Assembly: GCF_014190775.1 (NCBI RefSeq)
Contig: NZ_JACHVP010000001.1
Coordinates: 1,798,001 to 1,862,000, forward strand
DNA: 64,000 nucleotides
Reading direction: 5' to 3'
Source: Leifsonia aquatica
GTDB taxonomy: Bacteria; Actinomycetota; Actinomycetes; Actinomycetales; Microbacteriaceae
Below the pieces are notes generated by a model. That model saw nothing but the letters and a program-made list of their open reading frames with translations. It did no database searches and had not been told where the DNA came from. Positions 42,574 to 52,342 of the stretch are shown piece after piece. A program made the position numbers and the translations under genes. How positions within the stretch are numbered: position 1 is the first letter of the stretch; every line of letters begins with the position of its first letter.

Positions 42574-43221
42574 TCACTTGGTCGGGGTGGGTGTGGGGGC
42601 CGGGGTGCCGGTCTGGCCGCTCAGCTGCGCGGGGGTCGCCTCGGTGAGGCCCGCCCCCATGAACGAGCCGAACAGCGAGCCGGCCCAGTCGGTGTGCGTC
42701 TGCTGGATCTTGGAGCTCACCGGGGCATCGGTCGACGCGGCGGCCGGCGGGCGGTCGTCGATGACCAAGTAGCTGGTCTCGCCGGGCATCACGTAGTAGA
42801 GCCGGTCTCGGGCCTGTGCCCGGATGTAGCTCGGGTCGTTCCAGCGGGCGCGCTGCGCCTTCGCGGCGTCGACCTGGCTGTTCAGCGTGTCGACGACCGC
42901 CTGCTGGTCGGCGATCTGCGAACGCTGCTGCGCGAACGCCTGCAGCGTCGGCGCCAGGATCACGACGGCCAGCACCAGGATGCCCATCATGACGAGCGAG
43001 AACGCGGAGAAGTGGATGCCGCGCAGCCACCGCCCGGTGCCGCTGGGCGTCGACATCACCGGGGCGACCGTGTGCGTCGTGGGCTTCGGCGTGGAGGTGC
43101 GGGGCTGCTTCGCGCCGGACGGCTTCGCGTTCCGCGGCGCCTTCGTGGCCGGAGCCGTCGCGGGTGCGGGGCGCTTCTCGGGCGCCGGGGCCGTGTTCGG
43201 GAGCGTGGGCCGCTTCGGCAT
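42574..43221 (-). CDS. Septum formation initiator (FtsB/DivIC) family protein
   Basis: 215 residues from ATG 43219-43221 with GGGAGG upstream. A Pro/Lys/Ala-rich cytoplasmic N-terminus (1-65) is followed by one membrane helix (about 73-93) and a coiled coil (QQRSQIADQQAVVDTLNSQVDAAKAQRARWNDPSYIRAQARDRL; key NDPSYIRAQARDRLYYVMPGE). The extracytoplasmic tail is long and disordered. FtsB-type proteins bridge FtsL and FtsQ in the division complex. It sits 254 bp downstream of eno and 10 bp before DUF501. Confidence 0.88.
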   Translation of the reverse strand: MPKRPTLPNTAPAPEKRPAPATAPATKAPRNAKPSGAKQPRTSTPKPTTHTVAPVMSTPSGTGRWLRGIHFSAFSLVMMGILVLAVVILAPTLQAFAQQRSQIADQQAVVDTLNSQVDAAKAQRARWNDPSYIRAQARDRLYYVMPGETSYLVIDDRPPAAASTDAPVSSKIQQTHTDWAGSLFGSFMGAGLTEATPAQLSGQTGTPAPTPTPTK

Positions 43222-43330
43222 GGCACCTCCCGGATGGACGGACGACACGGACGCGGGGCCTGCCGGCCCCTCATTCATCGTAGGCGATCACCCTCCCGCC
43301 ACCTGTGAGCAACTCCCCAGTGAACGGTCC

Positions 43331-43388
43331 CGAGACGTGAGTCGTTGCGGGTATCGGGACTCTGATACCCGCAACGACTCACGTCTCG
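43331..43388. repeat. 25-bp perfect inverted repeat
   Basis: Arms 43331-43355 and 43364-43388 are perfectly complementary over 25 bp around an 8-base loop (GGGACTCT), in the 253-bp gap between the ftsB-like start and the eno stop. Unlike the separate eno terminator at 43429-43458 it is not followed by a U tract. Possibly a mobile palindromic repeat or a regulatory site for the ftsB-like gene. Confidence 0.8.
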
Positions 43389-43428
43389 CGCACGGCACGT
43401 GCGCGACGCGTGGCGAAGCCGGACGCAC

Positions 43429-43458
43429 GGAGGCCCCCGTCTCGCGACGGGGGCCTCC
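43429..43458 (-). terminator. Enolase terminator
   Basis: 13-bp perfect GC-rich stem (43429-43441 with 43446-43458), tetraloop TCGC, 17 bases past the enolase stop. Confidence 0.85.
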
Positions 43459-43474
43459 TGGTGCTGCGGGTGCG

Positions 43475-44785
<1,311 letters not shown>

Positions 44786-44882
44786 TCACCGCAAGTCTAG
44801 TGAAGCCGGGTGAACAGCCCGTGCCCGGGGCAGGATGCTTGCGATGAATGGCGGGACCGCCGGAGGGCCGGCGACAGACCGT

Positions 44883-45473
44883 CTAGTGGAGGGACGGGTC
44901 GGCCGGGCCGATCGTCCACGACGTGAAGCGCACGACGAGACCGGAGCGGGTGGGCGCGCAGATCATCGGGCCGGCCGTGGCCGTGGCGCCGGGGTCGAGG
45001 TAGGCGACCCGGACGAGGCGGAACGGCTCCTCCCCCGACCGCGCCCGGATGGTGAGCGCGTCGCCGGACCGACTGACCCGCACGGTGATGGTCTCCCCGG
45101 ACCATGCCGCGACCGGGGCGACCGACCAGTCCGAGAACCGATGCGTCACGACCGCGCCGAGCTGGAGGGCGCCGTCGGCGAACTCCACGCCCGCCTTGGT
45201 CCACTCCTCGTCCGAGACGCGCACGAAGAGCCCGGCCTGGTCGAACTCCTGGGAGAAGTCGCCGGTGAACGACACCTCCATCGCCGTCCCGGCTGGGAAG
45301 GGCGCGAGGAGGGCGTGCTCGGTGTCGTGGACGAAGCCGTACGACGTGGTGCGCCAGGCATCGCTCGACTCGACGGCGGTGACGACCAGGGCGTCACCAT
45401 CGTGGTCCACGGCGGCGGGCGGCGTCGTCCAGTCCCCCTCGTTCCACGCGACGGGACGGGCGTCGTCGCTCAT
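44883..45473 (-). CDS. DUF1349 (concanavalin-like) domain protein
   Basis: 196 residues from ATG 45471-45473, overlapping the hisS stop (ATGA), so it is translationally coupled to hisS. A beta-rich domain contains AWRTTSYGFVHDTEHAL, FDQAGLFVRVSDEEWTKAGVEF and PFRLVRVAYL, the pattern of DUF1349, whose yeast relative Ree1 is named 'regulation of enolase'. The function is not established. Notably the next gene downstream on the same strand is eno, 127 bp away. Confidence 0.82.
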   Translation of the reverse strand: MSDDARPVAWNEGDWTTPPAAVDHDGDALVVTAVESSDAWRTTSYGFVHDTEHALLAPFPAGTAMEVSFTGDFSQEFDQAGLFVRVSDEEWTKAGVEFADGALQLGAVVTHRFSDWSVAPVAAWSGETITVRVSRSGDALTIRARSGEEPFRLVRVAYLDPGATATAGPMICAPTRSGLVVRFTSWTIGPADPSLH

Positions 45474-46762
45474 CCCAGCGGCTTGATCTCGAGCGCCGAC
45501 GCGTCGACCGTGTCGGCGTTCACGAACGCGAAGGAGCGGTATCCCGAGGCCGCGGCCCGGTCGAGCACGCCCTTCAGGTTCTTCGCCCGCCGGTCGAGCC
45601 GCACCCGGCGCCCCTCGGCGACCAGTGCCGACTTGACCGCCATCAGCCGGTCGAGCGGCACGGTGGCGTCGTAGACGAGCACGACCGAGTCGGCGCCCTC
45701 GTCGTCGGGCAGCTCGATCAGGTCGACGACGCGCTCGAACCCGATCGAGAACCCGCACGCGGGCACGTCCGTGCCGAGGAAACGGCCGATCATGCCGTCG
45801 TAGCGTCCACCACCGCCGACGGAGCTGCCGGAGCCGGGGTGCGCGATCTCGAAGATCGTGCCGGTGTAGTAGCCCATCCCCCGCACCAGCGTGGGGTCGA
45901 AGCGCAGGCGCACGCCGTCCGGGAGGGTGTCGAGCGCGTGGGCCAGCGCCTCCAGGGCCGCGACGGCATCCGCGTCGACCCCCTTCGGCAGGATCTGCGA
46001 GATGGCGTCGACCGTGAGTTCGACGCCGCCGTCGGCCAGGTGGGGTTCAAGGCCCGCGAGGATGCCGCCGAGCACGGCGGCCGCGTCGGCACCGCCCTCG
46101 CTCAGCTCGGCGACGACGCCCTCTGCACCGATCTTGTCGAGCTTGTCGACCGAGATCAGCACCTGCGGCCAGCGCGACTCCTCGAAGCCGCAGTACTCGA
46201 GCAGGCCGTTCAGGATGCGGCGGTCGTTGATGCGGATCGTGCAGTTCTGCAGGCCCAGCGCGTCCAGCGTCGCGGCGGTCGCCGTGATCAGCTCCACCTC
46301 GGCCAGCTGGGAACCCTCGCCGATGATGTCGATGTCGCACTGGACGAACTGGCGGTACCGGCCCTTCTGCGGCCGCTCGGCGCGCCACACGGGGGCGATC
46401 TGGATCGAGCGGAACACCGGGGGGAGCTCGCCGCGGTGGGTCGCATAGAAGCGGGCGAGCGGCACGGTCAGGTCGAAGCGCAGGCCGAGGTCGCAGAGCG
46501 CGAGGGTGTCGCCGGACTCGAGCGCCGCGCGCAGGTCGTCGGCGCCGAGGCCGCGCTTGAGCACGCTGAAGGCGAGCTTCTCGTTGTCGCCGCCGAGACC
46601 CGAGTGGAGGCGGGACGCGTCCTCGACGACGGGCGTCTCGATCTCGTCGAACCCGTGGGAGGCGAAACTGCGGCGGATCACGCCCAGCGCATGCTCGCGG
46701 CGGGCCTTCTCGGCGGGGAGGAAGTCGCGCATGCCGCGGGGCGGGGTGATCGGTGAGGCCAT
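45470..46762 (-). CDS. hisS: Histidine--tRNA ligase
   Basis: 430 residues from ATG 46760-46762. Class II synthetase motifs are seen: motif 1 region HGFDEIETPVVEDAS, motif 2 IQIAPVWRAERPQKGRYRQF, histidine motifs LVRGMGYYTGTIFEI and motif 3 ACGFSIGFERV. The C-terminal anticodon domain starts at about 335. It charges tRNA-His. The 343-bp upstream region is unusually long. Confidence 0.96.
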   Translation of the reverse strand: MASPITPPRGMRDFLPAEKARREHALGVIRRSFASHGFDEIETPVVEDASRLHSGLGGDNEKLAFSVLKRGLGADDLRAALESGDTLALCDLGLRFDLTVPLARFYATHRGELPPVFRSIQIAPVWRAERPQKGRYRQFVQCDIDIIGEGSQLAEVELITATAATLDALGLQNCTIRINDRRILNGLLEYCGFEESRWPQVLISVDKLDKIGAEGVVAELSEGGADAAAVLGGILAGLEPHLADGGVELTVDAISQILPKGVDADAVAALEALAHALDTLPDGVRLRFDPTLVRGMGYYTGTIFEIAHPGSGSSVGGGGRYDGMIGRFLGTDVPACGFSIGFERVVDLIELPDDEGADSVVLVYDATVPLDRLMAVKSALVAEGRRVRLDRRAKNLKGVLDRAAASGYRSFAFVNADTVDASALEIKPLG

Positions 46763-47105
46763 GCCTCGATTCTTCCACGAGCGGCGGCGGGACACCTCCC
46801 GGGGGGATGGCCGCCCGAAGGGGCCCGGACGTAGACTCCAGGCGTTGCCACCCTGATGCCGCACCCGCGGTGCGACTCGGTGGTGTCCCGCTGGACCTGG
46901 CATGAGCCGCATCCGTCCGACCACGGTCGCGATGTTCGCTGCCAGACACGACGAGGCTGGCAACGCGTCCCCGCTCGCCGGTCGAGACCCAGGCCAGGAG
47001 TGGAGCCGATAGGCGCCCTCACCCGAGTGGCAGCCGGCGCAGGGCGGGACGCGCTGCCGGCTACGCCGACCCGTCGGGCCCGAGCGGCCTCACGCTCTCC
47101 CGGCG
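46763..47105. promoter_or_regulatory. 343-bp gene-free region upstream of hisS, possible structured leader
   Basis: No gene is apparent between the hisS start and the siderophore ABC ATPase stop. In hisS orientation, bases 46852-46840 read GGGTGGCAACGCC, weakly like the T-box core, and the 9-mer GCGTTGCCA (46842-46850) is complementary to TGGCAACGC (46958-46966), so a long-range pairing is possible. A 6-bp hairpin CGCACC-CGC-GGTGCG also occurs here. Evidence for a riboswitch is weak; this region also ends the ABC operon. Confidence 0.35.
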
Positions 47106-47906
47106 CTACGCGCGGTGGTGCCGCCCGAGCGGGACGACGAGCGGCGTCGCCGTCACGGGGTCGCTGGCGATGACCGACTCCACCCCGAACACGTCGCGCA
47201 CGAGCCCCGCGGTCACGACCTCGGACGGATCCCCCGCGGCGACGATGGAGCCGTCGCGCATCGCGACCAGGTGGTCGGCGTAGCGGGCGGCGAGGTTGAG
47301 GTCGTGCAGCACCATGACGACCGTGGCACCGCGCGCCGCGTTCAGATCGAGCAGCAGGTCGAGCACGTCGATCTGGTGGCTGATGTCGAGGAAGGTCGTC
47401 GGCTCGTCGAGCAGCAGGATGTCGGTCTGCTGTGCGAGCGCCATCGCGATCCACACGCGCTGACGCTGGCCGCCCGAGAGCTCGTCGACGCTGCGGTCCG
47501 CCAGCTCGGTGATGCCCGTCGCGGCCATCGCCTCGCTCACCGCCGTGTCGTCGTCCGCCGTCCACCGGCGGAACCAGCCCTGGTGCGGGTACCGGCCGCG
47601 CGACACCAGGTCGGCCACGGTGATCCCGTCCGGCGCGACCGGGGTCTGCGGCAGCAGCCCGAGTCGGGTGGCGACCTGCTTCGTCGGCAGCGAGTGGATG
47701 TCGGCGCCGTCGAGCAGCACGGATCCACCCGCCGGTGCGAGCAGGCGCGAGAGGCCGCGCAGCAGGGTGGACTTGCCGCAGGCGTTGGGCCCGACGATGG
47801 CCGTCACCTTGCCGGGCGGGATGGTCAGGTCGAGGCCCTCCACGACGACGCGGCCCTCGTACGAGAGGGTCAGGTCGCGGGCGACGAGCTCGTGTGCAAC
47901 GGTCAT
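47106..47906 (-). CDS. Iron-siderophore ABC transporter ATP-binding protein
   Basis: 266 residues from ATG 47904-47906. Walker [16 protein letters not shown], signature [16 protein letters not shown], Walker [14 protein letters not shown] and [16 protein letters not shown]. The sequence is typical of the FecE/FepC group driving siderophore uptake, including GRYPHQGWF. It is the distal gene of the four-gene importer and starts one base after the permease stop. Confidence 0.94.
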   Translation of the reverse strand: MTVAHELVARDLTLSYEGRVVVEGLDLTIPPGKVTAIVGPNACGKSTLLRGLSRLLAPAGGSVLLDGADIHSLPTKQVATRLGLLPQTPVAPDGITVADLVSRGRYPHQGWFRRWTADDDTAVSEAMAATGITELADRSVDELSGGQRQRVWIAMALAQQTDILLLDEPTTFLDISHQIDVLDLLLDLNAARGATVVMVLHDLNLAARYADHLVAMRDGSIVAAGDPSEVVTAGLVRDVFGVESVIASDPVTATPLVVPLGRHHRA

Positions 47907-47907
47907 C

Positions 47908-48930
47908 TCAGCCTCCTCGGCCGATTCGGTTGGTCCTGGTGAGGAGCCACAGCAGATACGGGGCGCCGACGATCCCGGTCACGACGCCGACGGGGAACAC
48001 GACGCCGGGCACGGCGAACTGGGCGACGATGTCCGAGAGCAGGAGCACGAGGGCGCCGACCAGCGCGGACGAGACGAGGGCGAGGGACCCGCGGCCGACC
48101 AGGCGGCGGGCGATCGGCGCCGCGAGGAAGGCCACGAAGCTGATCGGGCCGGCGACGGAGACGGCGACCGCGGCGAGCGCGACCGCCACCGCGACGACGA
48201 GCAGGCGGGTGCGTTCGGCCCGCACGCCGATGCCGGCCGCGGTGTCGTCGCCCAGGCCGAGCGCGGCCAGCGGCCTCCCGAGCAGCAGGGCGCACGGGAG
48301 GAGGACGACGGCTCCGACGGCGAGGACGGCGAGGGAGACGCCGCCGACGGTGTTGAGGCTTCCCGTGATCCAGACCAGCGCGCTCTGGACGTCGCTGAGG
48401 TCGGCCTTGGTGAGGACGTAGGAGACGACGCCGGAGGCGATCGCGGCGACGCCGATTCCGACGAGCACGAACCGGTACCCGCTCACGCCGCGGCGCCAGG
48501 CGAGCGCGTAGATCAGGCCGGCGGCCAGGAGGGTGCCGACGAGGACGACGCCGGAGAGCGCGAGCCCGGTGAGGCCGAACCACACGAGCGCGACGGATCC
48601 GACGGCGCTCGCGCTGGCGGTGATGCCGATGATGTCGGGGCTCGCGAGCGGGTTGCGCGCCACGGACTGGATCAGCGCGCCCGACACGCCCAGACAGGCC
48701 CCGACCAGCGCGGCGGCGAGCAGGCGCGGGAGGCGCAGGTCCAGGATGACGAAGGAGGTCAGCCGATCCGCCCGGCCGACGAGCGCGGCGAGCACGTCCT
48801 CCGGCGCGACGCCCGCATCCCCGAGAGTGAGGGAGACGGCGCCGACGACGAGCAGCAGCGCGCCCAGGATCACGGCGACGCGGGTGGCGCGACCGGCGCG
48901 GCGGCGCCGGTCGACGGTGACCGCGCTCAC
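47908..48930 (-). CDS. FecCD-type siderophore permease 2
   Basis: 340 residues from GTG 48928-48930, overlapping the first permease (GTGA). FecCD pattern: [39 protein letters not shown] (key [12 protein letters not shown]...[11 protein letters not shown]), WITGSLNTV and a C-terminal [20 protein letters not shown] with [21 protein letters not shown]. Nine to ten helices. Pairs with the upstream permease as a heterodimer. Confidence 0.93.
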   Translation of the reverse strand: MSAVTVDRRRRAGRATRVAVILGALLLVVGAVSLTLGDAGVAPEDVLAALVGRADRLTSFVILDLRLPRLLAAALVGACLGVSGALIQSVARNPLASPDIIGITASASAVGSVALVWFGLTGLALSGVVLVGTLLAAGLIYALAWRRGVSGYRFVLVGIGVAAIASGVVSYVLTKADLSDVQSALVWITGSLNTVGGVSLAVLAVGAVVLLPCALLLGRPLAALGLGDDTAAGIGVRAERTRLLVVAVAVALAAVAVSVAGPISFVAFLAAPIARRLVGRGSLALVSSALVGALVLLLSDIVAQFAVPGVVFPVGVVTGIVGAPYLLWLLTRTNRIGRGG

Positions 48931-49988
48931 AGGCTGACCAGCTTGCGCCGGCGCACGAGGGCGATGAAGAGCGGGGCGCCGACGAAGGCCATCACGACGC
49001 CGACCTGCAGCTCGCCCGGCATCGCGACGACGCGGCCGATGATGTCGCACGCCAGCAGGAGGGTCGGCGCGACGACGGCGGAGAAGGCGAGGATCCAGCG
49101 GTAGTCGCCGCCCACCGCCCAGCGGGCGATGTGCGGCACGACGAGGCCGACGAAGGCGATCGGACCGACCGCCGCGGTGGCCGAGCCGCACAGGAGCACG
49201 ATGGCGACGGCGCTGACCCCGCGCGCCACCCCGACGCGCTGGCCGAGACCCCGGGCGACGTCGTCGCCGAGCGCGAGCCCGTTGAGCACGCGGCCGAGTC
49301 CCAGCGCGATGACGGCGCCGACCACGAGCGTGGGCAGCACCTGCCAGAAGACGTCGAAGGTGCGGCCGGCCAGGGCGCCGACCTGCCAGAAGCGCATGGC
49401 GTCGAGCGAGACGCGGCTCGTGAGCAGCACCGCGGTGATCAGCGAGCCGAGGGCCGCCGACACTGCGGCTCCCGCGATCGCGAGCTTGATCGGAGTCGCG
49501 CCTTCGCGTCCCGCCGACGACACCGCGTAAACGAGCGCGGACGCCAGCGCCGCGCCCGCGAAGGCGAACCAGACGTAGCCGGAGGCACTGGTCACGCCGA
49601 GGTACGCAATCGCCACCACGACGGCGAGGGAGGCGCCGAAGTTGACGCCCAGGATGCCGGGGTCCGCGAGCGGGTTGCGCGAGAGCCCTTGCATCACCGT
49701 GCCGGAGAGGCCGAGGGCGAGACCGGCGGCGAGACCGAGCAGGGTGCGCGGCAGGCGGCTCCCGATCACGACGAGGTGCTCCGGGTCCCCCGGCCGGTAG
49801 TGGAACAGCGCGTCGAGCACATCCGCCGGTGCGATCGTGCGCGCACCGACCATGAGGCTCAGCACGCTCACCGCGACCAGGGCGACCGCGGCGACGGCGA
49901 AGCCCACGAGCAGACGCCGACGGCGCCGGCCGTGCGAGGAGATCCCCTCGGCACGACCGGCGCTGGGAGCGATGACGCTCGTGGGCAT
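48927..49988 (-). CDS. FecCD-type siderophore permease 1
   Basis: 353 residues from ATG 49986-49988. FecCD motifs: SRLPRTLLGLAAGLALGLSG, TVMQGLSRNPLADPGILGVNFGAS, FWQVGALAGRTFDVFW, GPIAFVGLVVPHIAR, and a last helix with LQVGVVMAFVGAPLFIALVRRRK. It begins 4 bases after the binding-protein stop. Confidence 0.93.
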   Translation of the reverse strand: MPTSVIAPSAGRAEGISSHGRRRRRLLVGFAVAAVALVAVSVLSLMVGARTIAPADVLDALFHYRPGDPEHLVVIGSRLPRTLLGLAAGLALGLSGTVMQGLSRNPLADPGILGVNFGASLAVVVAIAYLGVTSASGYVWFAFAGAALASALVYAVSSAGREGATPIKLAIAGAAVSAALGSLITAVLLTSRVSLDAMRFWQVGALAGRTFDVFWQVLPTLVVGAVIALGLGRVLNGLALGDDVARGLGQRVGVARGVSAVAIVLLCGSATAAVGPIAFVGLVVPHIARWAVGGDYRWILAFSAVVAPTLLLACDIIGRVVAMPGELQVGVVMAFVGAPLFIALVRRRKLVSL

Positions 49989-49992
49989 CCGC

Positions 49993-51048
49993 CTACTTGA
50001 CCTTGTCGGCGGCGGCGGCCAGCTGCGGCACGTACTTGTCGAGCATCCACGGGATGGCGAGGACGCTGGGCGCACTGGTGGCGGCGACGAACGACTCGCC
50101 GACGATGGGCGCGAAGCGACCTTCCTTGATCGTGGGCATCGCGGCGACCAGCGGGTCGGCCGTGAAGGCGTCGACGGAGGACTGCTTGTCGAAGTACATC
50201 ACCAGCAGGTCGGTGTCGATCTTGGAGAGGTTCTCGTAGCTGAGCTGGAAGAAGAAGCTGCCGTCGTCCTTGGTGGTGTCCAGCCCGGCGATGCTCGGCG
50301 AGTTCTTCAGGCCGAGCTCGTTGAGCAGCTGCACGCGCGGGTCCTCGGCGCGGTACACGTTGAGCACGCCCGGCTCGTTGGCCGCGGCGTAGAAGAACGT
50401 CTTGTCCTTCAGCACCGGGTACTTCGCGGCGAGCGCCGAGACGTTCTCCTTCGTCTTCGTGACGAGGGCGTCCGCCTTGTCGGAAAGGCCGAGCGCCTTG
50501 CCGACGATCGCGGTCTGGTCCTGCCAGCTGGTCGCCCACGGCTTGTCCGGGTACGCGACCACGGGGGCGATCTTGCTGAGCGTGTCGAACTCGGTCTGGG
50601 TCAGGCCGGAGTATGGCGCCAGGATCACGTCGGGCTTGGCCTTCACGAACGCCTCGAACGGCACCTCGCCGGTGTCGGAGGCGATGATCTGCGGGGTCTT
50701 GCCCTTCAGCTCCTTGATCTTGTCGGCATCCCACGGCAGCACGCCGTCCTTGTCGCCGCCGTAGGTGAACGCGGGCATCGCGACCGGCACGATGCCGAGC
50801 GCGAGCACCACATCCTGCGCACCCCAGCCCCAGGTCGCGACGCGCTCCGGCTTGGAGTCGATCGTCGTCTTGCCCAGCGCGCTGTCGATGGTGACCGGGA
50901 AGGCTCCCGCGTCGCTGCTGGACGCGCTCTCGTCAGCTGAGCTGCCGGCGCTGCAGCCGGTGAGGACGAGGGCGGCGGAGGCGACGACGGCCGAGGCGAT
51001 CAGGGCGACACGCGACCGGCGACGGCCGCGGCGAGCGGTTTCGAGCAT
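49993..51048 (-). CDS. Iron-siderophore-binding lipoprotein
   Basis: 351 residues from ATG 51046-51048. Lipobox VLTGCSAGS with Cys 32. The FepB/FhuD-like fold shows PERVATWGWGAQDVVLALG, KPDVILAPYSGLTQTEFDTLSKIAPVVAYP and GRFAPIVGESFVAATSAPSVLAIPWML. The promoter region carries an IdeR/DtxR-like box 46 bases upstream, so the operon should be repressed by iron. The siderophore is not identifiable from sequence. Confidence 0.93.
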   Translation of the reverse strand: MLETARRGRRRSRVALIASAVVASAALVLTGCSAGSSADESASSSDAGAFPVTIDSALGKTTIDSKPERVATWGWGAQDVVLALGIVPVAMPAFTYGGDKDGVLPWDADKIKELKGKTPQIIASDTGEVPFEAFVKAKPDVILAPYSGLTQTEFDTLSKIAPVVAYPDKPWATSWQDQTAIVGKALGLSDKADALVTKTKENVSALAAKYPVLKDKTFFYAAANEPGVLNVYRAEDPRVQLLNELGLKNSPSIAGLDTTKDDGSFFFQLSYENLSKIDTDLLVMYFDKQSSVDAFTADPLVAAMPTIKEGRFAPIVGESFVAATSAPSVLAIPWMLDKYVPQLAAAADKVK

Positions 51049-51093
51049 GGCTCTCCTGGGTTGGGAGGGGTGGAAGGCGTGTCGAGCGACACA

Positions 51094-51112
51094 TTAGGGA
51101 AGCCTAACCTAA
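51094..51112 (-). promoter_or_regulatory. IdeR/DtxR-type iron box
   Basis: On the minus strand the 19 bases read TTAGGTTAGGCTTCCCTAA, matching 17 of 19 positions of the classical IdeR/DtxR palindrome (recalled consensus TTAGGTTAGGCTAACCTAA). It lies 46 bases upstream of the siderophore-binding protein start. Together these predict repression in iron-replete cells. Confidence 0.85.
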
Positions 51113-51145
51113 GCATCCCGTGCCCACCACCCGAGCGGCCTCCGC

Positions 51146-51808
51146 TCAGGCGTCGAGCGCCTCCTGCTCGCGGATCTCGCCCTGCAGATCCCGCAGCGTC
51201 GACCGCAGCGCACGCTCGGCGTCGAGGCCCTGCGCCTTCGCCGACGCGACGATCGCCAGCAGCAGCGGACCGAGTTCGTCCTCGCTGCTCACGGGAACAC
51301 CACCGCCCTCGGCGAGATCGATGAGCCCGACCTTCTGCGCACGGCCCAGCAGCTTGTCGGCCAGCGCCAGCGAGGGCATCGCCTGCGGGATGCCGTCGAG
51401 CACGCTCGTGCGGCCCGGCTTCTCGGCCTTCTTGAGGTCGTCCCAGAATCCGACGACATCGTCCGCCGTCTCCGCCGTGCGGTCGCCGCCGAACACGTGC
51501 GGGTGACGGCCGACCATCTTGGCCGTCATCTGGGCCGCGACATCCTGGAGGTCGAAGTCCTCGCCCGGGGTGTGCGCGGCGATGTCCGCGTGGAACAGCA
51601 CCTGGTAGAGCACGTCGCCGAGCTCCTCGATCATGTCCTCGCGGGTGCCGTTCTCGATGGCCTCGACCAGCTCGTACGTCTCCTCGATGAGGTACTGGAC
51701 GAGCGACTCGTGGGTCTGCTCGGCGTCCCACGGGCAGCCGCCGGGAGCGCGGAGCCGTGCCGTCACCGCGACGAGCTCGTCGAGTTTGCTGGGGGCCGTG
51801 TCGGTCAT
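51146..51808 (-). CDS. mazG: Nucleoside triphosphate pyrophosphohydrolase MazG
   Basis: 220 residues from ATG 51806-51808. The MazG helical core has LRAPGGCPWDAEQTHESLVQYLIEETYELVEAIE and MIEELGDVLYQVLFHADIA (metal ligands EExxE and ExxxD), then KMVGRHPHVFGG and FWDDLKKAEK. It hydrolyses (d)NTPs to monophosphates and pyrophosphate to cleanse damaged nucleotides. In many actinobacteria mazG lies close to eno, as in this region of the genome. Confidence 0.94.
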   Translation of the reverse strand: MTDTAPSKLDELVAVTARLRAPGGCPWDAEQTHESLVQYLIEETYELVEAIENGTREDMIEELGDVLYQVLFHADIAAHTPGEDFDLQDVAAQMTAKMVGRHPHVFGGDRTAETADDVVGFWDDLKKAEKPGRTSVLDGIPQAMPSLALADKLLGRAQKVGLIDLAEGGGVPVSSEDELGPLLLAIVASAKAQGLDAERALRSTLRDLQGEIREQEALDA

Positions 51809-51869
51809 CGGTGCTCCTCCTCAGGACTCCCCCATCCTCTCACCGTCGCGCCCGGGCTACGCTGACCGC

Positions 51870-52238
51870 ATGGCCAGTCGCATCGCCCGCGTCACCGTGT
51901 CCGTCACCGACCTCGCCGCCTCGCTCGCGCTGTACCGCGACGTGCTCGGCCTCGCCGAGCTCTACGCCGCCGACGACCTGACGATGCTGACGACCGACCC
52001 CGGTGACACGACCGGCACGGCGACGCAGGTGCTGCTGCACCGCCGCACGCCGACGCCCGGCGACGCCGGTGTCGCGGTCAGTTTCGCGGTGCCGGATGTC
52101 GACGCGGCGACGGAGGCCGCCGTCGCCGCCGGAGCCACCGTGCTCGACCCGCCGGCCGACCAGCCGTGGCGCGAGCGGCAGTCGGTGCTGCGCGACCGCG
52201 ACGGCCACCTCCTCTGCCTCGTCGCGCCCCTCCGGTAG
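51870..52238 (+). CDS. VOC family protein
   Basis: 122 residues from ATG 51870. The VOC fold is seen as RIARVTVSVTDLAASLALYRDVLGLAELYA and AVSFAVPDVDAATEAAVAAGATVLDPP, ending in VLRDRDGHLLCLVAP. Function unknown. Divergent from mazG; the nhaA leader begins right after its stop. Confidence 0.82.
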   Translation: MASRIARVTVSVTDLAASLALYRDVLGLAELYAADDLTMLTTDPGDTTGTATQVLLHRRTPTPGDAGVAVSFAVPDVDAATEAAVAAGATVLDPPADQPWRERQSVLRDRDGHLLCLVAPLR

Positions 52239-52342
52239 ACTCGGACCCTGGTGTGCCGGGAAGTCTGGTCGGCGGGTGACGTGATCGCGTCACTCCTTCG
52301 CCCCACCCACCCCGCACCCGGTGCGAGAAGGGCCTCACCCCG
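52239..52342 (+). promoter_or_regulatory. Structured leader of nhaA, candidate cis-regulatory RNA
   Basis: The 104 bases between the VOC stop and nhaA start can form at least three hairpins: GCCG/CGGC (52255-52258 with 52270-52273) enclosing GGAAGTCTGGT, an 8-pair stem around GTGACG/CGTCAC (52276-52281 with 52288-52293), and CGCAC/GTGCG (52313-52317 with 52321-52325). The first loop sequence looks conserved-motif-like. No rho-independent terminator is seen, so translational control is more likely. Unproven. Confidence 0.45.

Noticed and set aside
46763-47105. Firm T-box riboswitch before hisS
   Set aside because: Core motif is degenerate and no stem I with a histidine specifier could be traced; kept only as a low-confidence leader.
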